A stretch of DNA of 64,000 nt from Calliphora vicina (GCF_958450345.1 NC_088780.1:156036726-156100725), one strand, 5' to 3'. Positions 47,517 through 59,612 are shown, numbered from the stretch's first letter. The notes: a model not told the origin generated them from the letters alone. Translations and numbers: made by a program.

Positions 47517-48865
47517 AGTATACTGGGTAGACAGTATACTGGGTAGACACCAGTATACTGTCTACCCAGTATACTGTCTACCCAGTATACTGTCTACCCA
47601 GTATACTGTCTACCCAGTATACTGGTGTCTACCCAGTATACTGTCTACCCAGTATACTGGTAGACAGTATACTGGGTAGACAGTATACTGGGTAGACAGT
47701 ATACTGGGTAGACAGTATACTGGGTAGACAGTATACTGGGTAGACAGTATACTGGGTAGACAGTATACTGGGTAGACAGTATACTGGGTAGACAGTATAC
47801 TGGGTAGACAGTATACTGGGTAGACAGTATACTGGGTAGACAGTATACTGGGTAGACAGTATACTGGGTAGACAGTATACTGGGTAGACAGTATACTGGG
47901 TAGACAGTATACTGGGTAGACAGTATACTGGGTAGACAGTATACTGGGTAGACAGTATACTGGGTAGACAGTATACTGGGTAGACAGTATACTGGTAGAC
48001 AGTATAATGGGTTGACAGTATACTGGGTAGACAGTATAATGGGTTGACAGTATACTGGGTAGACAGTATAATGGGTTGACAGTATACTGGGTAGACAGTA
48101 TAATGGGTTGACAGTATACTGGGTAGACAGTATACTGTCTACCCAGTATACTGTCTACCCAGTATACTGTCTACCCAGTATACTGGTAGACAGTATACTG
48201 TCTACCCAGTATACTGTCAACCCATTATACTGTCAACCCATTATACTGTCTACCAGTATACTTTCAACCCATTATACTGTCTACCAGTATACTGTCTACC
48301 CAGTCTACTGTAGACAGTATACTGGGTAGACAGTATACTGGGTAGACAGTATACTGGGTAGACAGTATACTGGTAGACAGTATACTGGTAGACAGTATAA
48401 TGGGTTGACAGTATACTGGTAGACAGTATAATGGGTTGACAGTATACTGGGTAGACAGTATACTGGTAGACAGTATACTGGGTAGACAGTATACTGGGTA
48501 GACAGTATACTGGTAGACAGTATACTGGGTAGACAGTATACTGGGTAGACAGTATACTGGGTAGACAGTATACTGGGTAGACAGTATACTGGTAGACAGT
48601 ATACTGTAGACAGTATACCCAGTATACTGTCAACCCATTATACTGTCTACCAGTATACTGTCTACCAGTATACTGTAGACAGTATACTGGGTAGACAGTA
48701 TACTGGGTAGACAGTATACTGGGTAGACAGTATACTGGTAGACAGTATAATGGGTTGACAGTATACTGGTAGACAGTATAATGGGTTGACAGTATACTGG
48801 GTAGACAGTATAATGGGTTGACAGTATACTGGTAGACAGTATACTGGTAGACAGTATACTGTCTA
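47517..48865. repeat. Orientation-switching end of the minisatellite
   Basis: Linkers alternate between the forward form (TCTACC) and the reverse form (GGTAGA). Reverse runs lie at about 47527-47550, 47660-48128, 48184-48195, 48310-48605 and 48675-48857, with forward runs between. Most switches fall within or directly beside an intact CAGTATACTG core, which reads the same in both directions. One junction (48303-48310) has a broken core, CAGTCTACTGTAGACAG. The 47660-48000 reverse run is almost perfectly homogeneous. Confidence 0.92.
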
Positions 48866-49160
48866 CCAGTATACTGTCTACCCAGTATACTGTCTACCCA
48901 GTATACTGTCTACCCAGTATAGTGTCTACCCAGTATACTGTCTACCCAGTATACTGTCTACCCAATATACTGTCTACCCAATATACTGTCTACCAGTATA
49001 CTGTCTACCCAGTATACTGTCTACCCAGTATACTGTCAGCCCAGTATTCTGTCTACCCATTATACTGTCTACCCATTATACTGTCTACCCAGTATACTGT
49101 CTACCAAGTATACTGTCTACCCAGTATACTGTCTACCAAGTGTTCTGTCTATACTTGTCC

Positions 49161-50877
49161 TTAGTCTGTAAATACCCCTCTTTTTGAAATTATTATTTAT
49201 GTGACAGTGTAAATAAAAATGTGTTATTACCTCAGGCTTTATTTTGGTATCTCGTGCGTAATATTAATGTTGTTAATGAACAATTTCTTTTCATGGATTT
49301 TAATTACTAATTTGATTTGCAAAGCCATTACAATTTTCAATGGTATATTTAAAATTGCTGCAAATGTATGCTGTGGTTAAATAACAATTAGAAATTTTAA
49401 TGAATTTCAAGATTTGAAAGGAAATTAGAAAGCAAATAGGCTTTAATGCCTAAAGGAATTTTAATCGAAAATATTTTCAAGACTGAGGTAATTTAAACAG
49501 CAAAGGAATACAATTACATTGTTATAAGAATTAACAAATACATTTTGAATAACTTTTTATTGGTTTAATGATAAAGATAAGCTTATTTTATTTACATTTA
49601 CTTATATAAGCTTAGCATAACCGAAACTAAGGAAAAGTTTTTTTTTGCCTTGTTTAAACAGAAATAAATTGAGTTTGCATTTGATCATATGCAACATTTG
49701 AACATATGTATGTAGTGTTGTTTGATATGCCTCAAAAAACATTCATTTCATCACTAGAAACAAAACCATAAATTTCTTTATAAAAACAACACACTGATTT
49801 ATTGCGGCCGACATGAAAGCTTTAACCAAAATATTGACATTATGTTGCTACTGCGAGGCCAAAAATGAAAAATATTATTACAAAAAAAGAAACATGAAAC
49901 AGGTCAACATGGATGTGAATGAATAAAAATAGCCTGGCAGACATTGTGTGATTGAGTGACACATGAAACCATTTTTCATGTTATTTGTATTTCGTTTTTA
50001 GTTTGTTGCTTTTTGTCTTTTTTAATGGATTGTGTTGCAGAGATTCATGTTTTTTTGCAAGGTAATAATAAATATAGTTTTAAATATCATTGTAATCGTT
50101 TTATACATGCAAATAACATTGCTTTCGGATGAAATCAGGTTGCACTTGAATCACGAAATATAGATTTCGCCAAAAAATGTTGTTACAAATTATCTGTCTC
50201 TAAACAGGATTCATATTTGGTGTAAGGGGAACTATTCCTTAGATTGTCTCTCTTTTTCAGGCTTTAATTAATGTTTTATAATGAAAATGGTAAGAATCGG
50301 TGGATGAATTCTCCTAGCACCCATATTTCCATACAAAATTTATCTGTTTGATTATGAATAAAACCTTAAATATTTATTATTAAATTGTGAAACCTTTCAG
50401 GGATGAATTCTTTAAATATTCCCCTACTACATTTAATACACATGCAACTGCTGAAAAAAAACTAAAAGAAAGTACAAAAAATAAAAATGAATTGCAGTTA
50501 ATGCAATAATAGTTATTGCTCGTTATTTCATACATTTAAAGATTTCTTGATAACAAAAAGTGAAATAAATTAATGCTTTTTTTAGTTTACGTGCTGAATA
50601 ATTTATTCTATTTTTTACAGAAATTTTCCATAATAAAATGTTTTGAAACATGGTAAATAATTTTTCAAAACAAAATCTAGAAAAACATATTATATCTATT
50701 CAAAATAACAGGTTACCAAGAAATATAAACAAAACTGACTTTTTAACATGGAAAAATTAGCTTGATTGTAATTGAGCTTCTACATAACTAATCAGATTAC
50801 ACATGTTCAAATCTCAAATCATAATCTATATAGATATATGAATGGACAAAAACATAATTTAGTTCACATGTGAGTGA
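49161..50877. other. AT-rich DNA between the two palindromic arrays
   Basis: 1.7 kb with no CAGTATACTG units. No gene, RNA or clear element end recognised. Confidence 0.55.
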
Positions 50878-52000
50878 GGACAGTATACTGGTATACTGGG
50901 GACAGTATACTGGTATACTGGTATACTGGGGACAGTATACTGGTATACTAGTATACTGGTATACTAGTATACTGGTATACTGGGACAGTATACTGGTATA
51001 CTGGGGACAGTATACTGGTATACTGGGGACATTATACTGGTATACTGGGGACAGTATACTGGTATACTGGGGACAGTATACTGGTATACTGGGGACAGTA
51101 TACTGGTATACTGGGGACAGTATACTGGTATACTGGGGACAGTATACTGGTATACTGGGGACAGTATACTGGTATACTGGGGACAGTATACTGGTATACT
51201 GGGGACAGTATACTGGTATACTGGGGACAGTATACTGGTATACTGGGGACAGTATACTGGTATACTGGGGACAGTATACTGGTATACTGGGGACAGTATA
51301 CTGGTATACTGGGGACAGTATACTGGTATACTGGGGACAGTATACTGGTATACTGGGGACAGTATACTGGTATACTGGGGACAGTATACTGGTATACTGG
51401 GGACAGTATACTGGTATACTGGGGACAGTATACTGGTATACTGGGGACAGTATACTGGTATACTGGGGACAGTATACTGGTATACTGGGGACAGTATACT
51501 GGTATACTGGGGACAGTATACTGGTATACTGAAGACAGTATACTGGAATACTGGGGACAGTATACTGGTATACTGGGGACAGTATACAGGTATACTGGGG
51601 ACAGTATACTGGTATACTGGGGACAGTATACTGGTATACTGGGGACAGTATACTGGTATACTGGGGACAGTATACTGGTATACTGGGGACAGTATACTGG
51701 TATACTGGGGACAGTATACTGGTATACTGAGGACAGTATACTGGAATACTGGGGACAGTATACTGGAATACTGGGGACAGTATACTGGAATACTGGGGAC
51801 AGTATACTGGTATACTGAGGACAGTATACTGGAATACTGGGGACAGTATACTGGAATACTGGGGACAGTATACTGGTATACTGGGGACAGTATACTGGTA
51901 TACTGGGGACAGTATACTGGTATACTGGGGATATTATACTGGTATACTGGTGCACTGGTATACTGGGGTAACTATACTAGTATAATGGGGACAGTATACA
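50878..52000. repeat. 22-bp minisatellite built from the same palindrome
   Basis: About 50 head-to-tail units of CAGTATACTGGTATACTGGG plus GA. The unit is the same palindrome CAGTATACTG, then GTATACTG, then GGGA. Irregular edges (CTAGTATACTGGTATACTAG near 50940-50980, and a degenerate right end near 51930-52000) flank a homogeneous centre. Variants GGAATACTGG and TGAGGACAG cluster at 51530-51850. No orientation switches seen. Both strands lack stops over long stretches, giving 220- and 307-codon artefact frames. Confidence 0.97.
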
Positions 52001-53339
52001 ATTACATATGTATATATTTTTCCCGTGTTAAGCCCACTTTTATATCTATAAATACGATTCACATCCCTTGAATATTGCATTTCCTACAGTTTTGTTGAAA
52101 ATAAATCAAATTACTTTCTTAAACAAATCAAATTCTATTAAATGATATGCTATTTCAAATGCACAAACTATTTATGTATATTTACTTATTCAATAAAAGT
52201 AATTTATCTTATTTCAAATTCAGTTAGTTCAACATAAAATCACACAGAAATAATAAATAAATAAATTAGCATTTCAAGTAATTTGTCTTGATTAATGTTC
52301 ACATAAATGTCATTTAAGTATTTGTGGTTTATAGATTGTAAACAATTTCCTAAATACCATTCATATGATTACTTACTTTTTGTAGTCGAAATGAGTGTGC
52401 CAGTATAAATATTCAAACAAAATTTGTTGCTGAACTAACATAGTTATTAAAACCCATAAATCATTTTAAGGGTTATAGAAATATTGAAATGTATAAAATG
52501 TATTTGTATTGAACGGGTTGAAGTTTAAATTGTTGAACAAATATTGCAATGCAGTAAATGTTTGTGTTAATAGCAAAAACAGGGTTCTTTCAAAAGATAA
52601 GTTATTAGATAATTTATATATGAGGAAAATCAAACTGAATTCCGATAACTTGTATGTCTGCTGTGTAAACATTTTCTGAGATGTTCATAAGCAAATATTT
52701 CAAAATTTTTTTGCCCAACAGTTAATGACCTAAAGATGTAACAATTGTTTTGCATGCCTACACTTTACATTTAAAAATTCAACTATTTAACCTTTGTCCT
52801 GGTTAGTACCTTTATGCTTAGGAATTCAAATTAGCACACACAAACCAACAAATTATTTAGAAAATAAAATTTGTACATTCGTCCTTTTAACAGTCTACTC
52901 ATGTAAACTCAATTACATGAAATGTTTCCTATATAATTTTTCTAAACACGAAAGAAAATCTCTGAGGAAGTCCTTTATTAAAGCTGATGTAAAGAAAAAA
53001 ATGCCATTAAATAGACTGCAATATAAGAGTTGGTATACCTAATAGAAATTAGTTTAATACATATTTTAACTTAATCACTTCGGACAGGAAAGAGATTTGC
53101 TAAATGTATTATGTTAAACCCGTTTGTTATTAGCTGCTGAGTTTTGTCTATTTAATTGAGTTCATCAATCAATTAGGGAAATGATTTTCAAACTGTTACC
53201 GTATCAAATTAAGAGCTTAACGTTTGAGGTGAAGAAAATAACAATAAATATTAAATTGTGATAGATTTAACCATATTTATGTATGTATATAAAATTGATC
53301 ATAAAACATAAAATATCTGTACCAAATTTAAGACAGACA
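52001..53339. other. AT-rich DNA
   Basis: No gene or element recognised. Chance frames only. Confidence 0.55.
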
Positions 53340-54945
53340 AATTTATCACGGACCAACAAAAGTAAATATTTGTCACTGATATAAAATTTCTAGAGAAATT
53401 AAAAACAAAATTTACCGCTGACATGAAAGATTTGTAGAAATTTTAACGCTGACATAAAATATACATATACAATTTAATTTATAATTAAATTGATCACATG
53501 AAATCGATGACAAAAAATGTCTATAGAAAACTTTGCGTAGACATACAATTTCCATAAAATATTTTTTGGTGACATAAAATTTCTATACAAGATTGATGCT
53601 GACACAAATTTTGTAAAATAAATTTATCACTTACATGACATACATTTTCTACGGAAGACTTTCGCTAACATTTATTTGTATTTATCGCTGTCATAAATTT
53701 TTATAGAGAACTTCCGCTAACATATGATTTAATTTTCTTAAGATAATGAAAATCCTAAAATCGGTTTGTTGGAGATTGGGCTGAATAATAGATACGTTTC
53801 TGAAAAAAATTAATGATTTTCATGATCTTAAAAAAATCAAAAAATTCACAGGCGTTTACTAACTTTTGAGGCTCTATGTTTCTATTGAAAATTTATCGCT
53901 GACATAAATTGTCTAAATAATATTTACCACTGACATACATTTTCTACAGAAAACTTATAGCTGACATAAAATTTCTATAGAAAATTTATCATAAAAGAAA
54001 AAATGTCTATAGAAAACTTCCGCTAACATAAATTTTCTACAGAAAACTTATCGCTGATATAAATTTTCTAAAAATTAAACAGCATCGCTGATATACATTT
54101 TTAAAGAACATTTATCGCTAACATAAAATGTTTATATAAAACTTATCGCTGACATTATATTTATATAGAAAACTTTCCACATACATATTTTTTCTATATA
54201 AAACTTATAGCTGACATAAAATTTCTACAGAAAACTTATCGCTGACATACAATTGCTAAAGAACATTTATCGCTGATATACTTTTTCTATAGAAAACTTT
54301 TGCTGACATATATTTACTACAGAATACTTATCGCTGATATAAAATATCTATAGAAAATGTATCGCTGACATAACTTTTTTACAGATAATTTATCACAGAA
54401 AAAAATGTCTACAGAAAACTTCCGCTAACATAAATTTTCTACAGAAAACTTATCGCTGACATAAATTTTCTAAAAATTAAACAGTTTCGCTGATATTTAT
54501 TTTATAAAGCATATGTATCGCTAACATAAAATTTTTATGTAAAACTTATCGCTGACATTATATTTATATAGATCATTTTCCGCTGACATATATTTTCTAT
54601 ATAAAACTAATAACTGACATAAAATTTCTACAGAAAACTTATCGCTGATATAAAATGTCTGAAGAAAATTTATCGCTGACTTAAATTTTTTTGAACAAAA
54701 TTTATTGCTGACATAAATTTTATAAAGAAAATATATCGCCAACTTAAAATTTCTATATAAAATATACCACTGCATTATTATTTTTACAGAAAACTTATAG
54801 CTGACATAAAGAAAATTTATTGCAAACATAAAATTTTTGTAGAAAACTTATGGCTGACATAATAATTCTATAGAAAACTTAGCGGTCACATACATTTTCT
54901 ATAGAAAACTTATCGCAGACATAAAATTTCTATAGACAATTCAAG
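53340..54945. repeat. 31-bp minisatellite, block 1 (degenerate)
   Basis: Diverged tandem units with consensus CATAAAATTTCTATAGAAAA plus CTTATCGCTGA, about 31 bp. The recurring landmarks are CGCTGACATAAA and TCTATAGAAAA or TCTACAGAAAA. About 45 units. Unit length drifts through small insertions and deletions. It is interrupted at about 53734-53880 by unrelated DNA with a hairpin. Confidence 0.9.
53734..53836. mobile_element. Approx. 100-bp foldback insertion in the 31-bp array
   Basis: Ends TTTCTTAAGATAATGAAAATC (53734-53754) and GATTTTCATGATCTTAAAAA (from 53815) are near reverse complements. It lies between array units, so it probably inserted there. Right-hand flanking sequence to 53880 matches a short stretch near 27.02 kb in inverted orientation. 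Confidence 0.55.
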
Positions 54946-56190
54946 ATTATCTTTTTTTATTTTGAAACAAAAAACATTTATTTTACCAAAAAGCTTCACA
55001 AAAAAAACTATACTATTGTCAAGGATATACAAAATTCTACTCAGCCAAATATATCAACTTGATTAAATTAACATAATTTTTTCTAATTTATTTATATTCA
55101 AAGGAAGTCCACAATTACTTTAATTAATAGACATTAACGTCAACATTTTTCCTAATTTTTTATTCAACGATTGTAACATCACCTTTAATCGATTACGTGA
55201 ATTGTTCGATTTCTAAATGAAAAATTGCAAAGGTAAAATGATAATGCAAATGACACAAATCAAATGTGTGTTTGCGGTAAAAATATCTAAGACAAGACAT
55301 TTCAATCAACAGTTGTATTCAACTGGCGTTACATGTGCAGAATATATTTAAAGGACATAATATTTACACGTGTTCTTTTAATTTGTGGTCTCAGTATCTT
55401 TAATTCCCTTTAACCATTGTTTTTCGTTTAACCTGTCGTAATTTTAGCCCGTAAACATATTAACGTTAATTACAAAGTTATGAAAACAAAATAATTATTA
55501 AAACAAAAAGTTTCAATCTCAGATGTAAATCTTAGGTCAGCAAACATTTTAGCAGACATACATACATTTATGATTAAAATTCCTGTTGTAAGCCTTTATA
55601 ACCATTAATTATCGTTATTTCACCATTTTTCTAATGCCTTAAAATTGTGGTTTAAGACAAATATATTTTAATTTGATTAAAACCTAACGACAAAGTCATC
55701 GTGTTGTCTATATTACAAACAAAAGTGTCATTAAATTCCACTCAATCCAAAATATAATAAATGTTGTTTATTTTATGAAAATATTTGCTATCTTTTCGCA
55801 TAAAGTTAAATATTTACGAGTTCATTGACAGGACTTTAATTTATTAGTTTTTTTTTTAAATAAAAAAATTGTCATTAATGATTGCCAATGACCTCTTAGA
55901 ATAATATTTTCAATATCTGAAGCATGTTAATGTAATTATTTTTATAGTGATTACATTACATGGTCATTTGCTTTTATGGAAAATAATAATTCAAATTTAA
56001 ATATTAAAATAAATTTCTGCTGCTGTAAACTTAAAAAGTTTTACATTGTCCACTTGTAACAATTCAATAATTTCTTACTCAATGAAATATTGTATAATCT
56101 ATTTTTATTACAGCAATTATTGTTTTATGTAAAACCAGTATTCTGTAATCTATCGTCATTTGTAATATGTGCGCTACTTATTATTTGACC
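54946..56190. other. AT-rich DNA between array blocks
   Basis: No gene or tandem units. Confidence 0.55.
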
Positions 56191-56410
56191 CATACCGGCA
56201 ATAAGAAATTTATCGCTAACATAAAATATCTATAGAATAATTATTAAAATCGAAATTCTATGGATTATGTTAATTGCCGAAATATTTAAACAGACAATGT
56301 ATCACTACATATAATACAAATTCTGTATAAAATTTATCATTGATATACAAATTTTATAGGAAATTTATAGCTGATATAATATCAACGATATAAAATTTCT
56401 ATTGAATATG
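56191..56410. repeat. 31-bp minisatellite, block 2
   Basis: A few degenerate units (AATTTATCGCTAACATAAAA and relatives), interrupted in the middle by unrelated AT-rich sequence. The array appears to continue again at 57372 after an inserted ~960-bp stretch. Confidence 0.75.
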
Positions 56411-57108
56411 TATCGTATAGATGGAAAATGGGTAAAAACCCAATTGGTAAATACCCGGTAAAATGGGTAAATTGGGTAAATTGGGTAAAAACGGGTAAAT
56501 ACCCAGGTAAAAAATGTGGGTAAAAACAGAAAAACATTGGATGGTTCAAGAGAATTATTTTTTTCATTTCATTTTATAAAGAAAAAGAAAAAATTGTACA
56601 TAGTAGTTGTAAAATAAAGGCCTCAAGACTTCTTATTCACTGTCACTGAAACTTTCAATATTAGTTTCACTTGGGAAATAATCAAAAATAGTATGTGTCG
56701 GTGAAGAATGGATTATTCCAGTAGAAGTGGATGGAATATTATCAAATGATTCAGAAGAACTGATATCGTCCTCATCTGGCACTTGCAGAAAAATGTTTCC
56801 ATATTTTTTCATTTCTTGGTCTTCCCATGTTAAAACCTAAAAACTATTTATGAAAATTTGTTGCATTTTACAACTACTAGCACAATAAACACATACCTTC
56901 TCGCGGAATTACAAATTTAATTCGCCTTTTTGAATGTTTTTTAGTTTCTAATATGAAAAAAATATTTTTAGGTTTGATTGACATTCAGTTTTTGAAAATA
57001 TTTTGATATTAAAATCATTTTATAAATACCCAAAAAAGATTAAAAAAAGAAATATACCTGGTATTTACCCATACATCGGGTAAATACCGGGTAGAATCCC
57101 ATTTATAA
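56411..57108. mobile_element. hAT-like remnant with GGGTAAA subterminal repeats
   Basis: The left end (56420-56525) has about eight copies of GGGTAAA/TACCC words, and the right end (57057-57102) has TATTTACCCATACATCGGG and TAAATACCGGGTAGAATCCC. The inner edges AAATGGGTAAAAACCC and, inverted, AAATGGGATTCTACCC look like imperfect terminal repeats. The interior encodes a minus-strand relic with a possible BED-finger start. Clustered GGGTAAA motifs with BED proteins suggest hAT ancestry, but no 8-bp duplication was identified. It interrupts the 31-bp array. Confidence 0.45.
56633..56950 (-). pseudogene. Coding relic with short intron and acidic C-terminus
   Basis: On the minus strand a 60-bp GT-AG intron (56837-56896; donor GTATGT, acceptor TTTTTAG) separates a basic 5' segment (KKHSKRRIKFVIPRE) from a second exon. 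Read in the joined phase, exon 2 gives GFNMGRPRNEKIWKHFSAS and soon stops; GRPRNxxIWKHF resembles the start of a BED zinc finger. In another phase exon 2 is open to 56633 as VLTWEDQEMKKYGNIFLQVP, then DEDDISSSESFDNIP, ending ...SFSDSE. That is a plausible Ser/acidic tail. The two frames overlap, so at most one was used. It may be a deletion fusion of a hAT-type gene's two ends. Function not assigned. Confidence 0.35.
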
Positions 57109-57371
57109 TCACCCCTATCGGCAATAACATGTGAAATTTTGTTCCCATGAAATATTCATTTCCCTCGAAGGGAAAATTGCTATCGGGAATATCATGATGA
57201 ACTTTACATTCACAATAGTTGATTTTGTTCGTAACAGCTGTTTATTGTTTACAAAATTCCATCTAAAAATTTCACAACAAGGGGAATTTTTTTCACGTGA
57301 ACAAAGTTGATGAACGAAAAAAGGAAAAGTGAACATATTTCATGTGAAATGTTGATTCGCGATAGGGGTGA
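57109..57371. mobile_element. 263-bp MITE with TCACCCCTATCG ends
   Basis: Left end TCACCCCTATCGGCAATAAC with ATGTGAAAT. Right end, inverted, TCACCCCTATCGCGAATCAA with ACATTTCACATGAAAT. The terminal inverted repeats cover about 30 bp with a few gaps. The inner hairpin words GTTCCCATGAAATATTC and CATATTTCATGTGAAATG also pair. No coding capacity. It directly adjoins the hAT-like remnant on the left and the 31-bp array on the right. Confidence 0.75.
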
Positions 57372-58975
57372 ATGTATCGCTGTCATCAAATCTCTATAGA
57401 AAATTTATCGCTGACATAATATTACTGCAAATAATTTTTAGCTGACAAAAAAATGTTTGTAATAGATTTAGAAAATATATCACTGACATAAAATTATTAT
57501 AGAACATTTTTCGCTGTCATAAAACTTTAATAGAACATTTTTCGCTGACATACAATTTCTGTAGAAACTTTTTCAATGACATACAATTTATATTGAATAT
57601 ATATCGCTGTCATAAATTTTTGCAGACAATTTATCGCTGATTTATTTTAGAAAATTTTATTTATAGTTTTTTGGTAATTATCGAACTTTTTATTTATATT
57701 ATTTTGAAAGTTAATTTTAATTAATTTAAATTTCGAAGAATATCACTGAATATAAATCTAAAATGTATACAAAATTTATCACTGATTTAAAATGTGTATA
57801 GAAAATTTGTCGCTGAACTAAAAAAAAATATATCTGGCATAATATTTATCGCTGACATGTATAATATCAATAGAAAATTTGTCTCTGATATAAAATGTTT
57901 AAAGAAAATTTATCGCTGACATAAAATTTATATAGAAACTTTATCGCTGACACAAGCTTTCTATAAAAAATGTATCCCTAACATAAAATTTCTTGAAACA
58001 ATTTATTGCTAAAATACAAAATTTATTGTTAACATAAAATTCCTATTCGTTGACATAAAATGTCCAATGAATATTTTTCTGTTACCAAAAATTTCCAACA
58101 TAAAGCCACCATAGAAATTTATTGTTGACATAGAATTTCTATAGAAAATTTATCGCGGACATAAACTGTCTATAGAAAATTTGTAGCTGACATAAATTTT
58201 CTGTAGAAAATTTATCGCAGACAAAAAATTTCAATAAAAAATTTATCGTTGACACAGAAAATTTATCGTTGACAAAGAATATCTACAGCAAATATATCGC
58301 AGACATAAAATTTCTATAGAAAATTTATCGTTGACATAAAATTTCTATATAAAATTTATCGTTGACATAAAATTTCTATAGAAAATTTATCGTTGACATA
58401 AAATTTCTATAGAAAATTTATCGTTGACATAAAATTTCTATAGAAAATTTATCGTTGACATAAAATTTCTATAGAAAATTTATCGTTGACATACAATTTC
58501 TATAGAAAATTTATCGTTGACATAAAATTTCTATAGAAAATTTATCGCTGACATAAAATTTCTATAGAAAATTTATCGTTGACATAAAATTTCTATAGAA
58601 AATTTATCGTTGACATAAAATTTCTATAGAAAATTTATCGTTGACATAAAATTTCTATAGAAAATTTATCGTTGACATAGAAGTCTACAGAAAATTTATC
58701 GCTTTTTTCTATAGAAAATTTATCGCTGACATATAATGTCTACATAAAATTTATCGTTGACATATATTGTCTACAGAAAATTTATTGTTGACATAAAATT
58801 TCTATAGAAAATTTATCGTTGACATAAAATTTCTATAGAAAATTTATCGTTGACATAGAAGTCTACAGAAAATTTATCGCTGACATAAAATTTCTATAGA
58901 AAATTTATCGCTGAAATATAAATTCTATTAAAAAATTATCGCTGTCATCAAACTTCTATTTATAAATTATTAAAT
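57372..58975. repeat. 31-bp minisatellite, block 3 with homogeneous core
   Basis: About 50 units. From about 58307 to 58680 there are roughly twelve almost identical units with consensus ATAAAATTTCTATAGAAAAT plus TTATCGTTGAC, distinguished from most flanking units by GTTGAC instead of GCTGAC. A second small homogeneous patch is at 58780-58900. The rest is diverged. A ~120-bp AT-rich interruption lies at about 57640-57760. The unit's core TTTCTATAGAAA is a 12-bp perfect palindrome. Confidence 0.93.
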
Positions 58976-59524
58976 ATATGTATGTTTATATTTAAAATAA
59001 AATTGTTTATCCACATTCCTGTTTCATTAAAATTCATCACTCAGTATGAATTGACCGGAATAACATTTACTCGTGCATAATATTTAAGTATCGTTACAAT
59101 TGTTATTATTTTTTAAAAATTTATTTTAAACTGCATCAGTAAACATTACATAGAAGTTGTAGGAAAAGCAACACATGTTTTTAAATAATAATATATTTTA
59201 AAATTTGTTGTTGTTTTGAGTGGAAAATACAATAGTTAAATGTACATATATAAGTGTGCAAGTAAAGTTTTTAATTGGTTTAAAAAATCAGCAAGTATTT
59301 AAAAAAATAACCATTTTAAATTGTTTTAACATTTGCTAAAAATAGTTCATATTTAAGAAAAAAATATTTTAGCTGGTTTATAATTTTAAAATGATTCAAT
59401 TAACGATTGTTATAATTACATATTTTCACTAAGTGAAAACCATAGAGAAAATATATATAGAGAGAAAACTATAAAAAAAACTCAAACAAAATATTATTCA
59501 AAAAAGTTACGCATTGCTGTTTTT
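58976..59524. other. AT-rich DNA
   Basis: No gene or element recognised. Confidence 0.5.
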
Positions 59525-59612
59525 GTTTTCACATAGTTTTTTTCTATGACAACTATGTTAGGTCCTTGACAGGAAAGATTGTGGTCTAAGTGTATTAATC
59601 TATGGTGAAAAC
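59525..59612. mobile_element. Possible 88-bp foldback
   Basis: GTTTTCACATAG at 59525-59536 pairs with CTATGGTGAAAAC at 59600-59612. Short and imperfect, so the call is tentative. Confidence 0.35.

Larger units (their letters stand above)
35654..49160. repeat. 13.5-kb minisatellite with palindromic core CAGTATACTG
   Basis: About 850 tandem units of 16 bp (CAGTATACTGTCTACC) or 15 bp (one C fewer) fill this region with no unrelated insertion. Each unit is the 10-bp perfect palindrome CAGTATACTG plus a linker. Common core variants are CATTATACTG, CAATATACTG and CAGTATGCTG. Linker variants are TCTACC, TCTAC, TCAACC, TCTACT, TCTACTTA and TTTACC. The left edge (35.65-36.4 kb) is more diverged, as expected when unequal exchange homogenises the centre. 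The unit has no stop on the forward strand, so very long chance frames arise there. I see no promoter or conserved protein feature linked to it. Confidence 0.97.

Noticed and set aside
35654..49160. CRISPR-like array of repeats
   Set aside because: Units are directly adjacent, with 5-6-bp non-unique linkers, no spacers and no cas genes, in eukaryotic-looking DNA.
35741..49164. Many long open frames (up to about 650 codons) of Tyr/Pro/Cys/Leu-rich repeats
   Set aside because: They are forced by a 15-16-bp unit lacking stops on one strand. All three frames read the same peptide, ATG starts come from sporadic variants, and there is no codon or promoter evidence.
50870..51955. 220- and 307-codon frames on both strands of the 22-bp array
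   Set aside because: Open frames on both strands of a simple tandem repeat are artefacts of the unit. No start context or domain is present.
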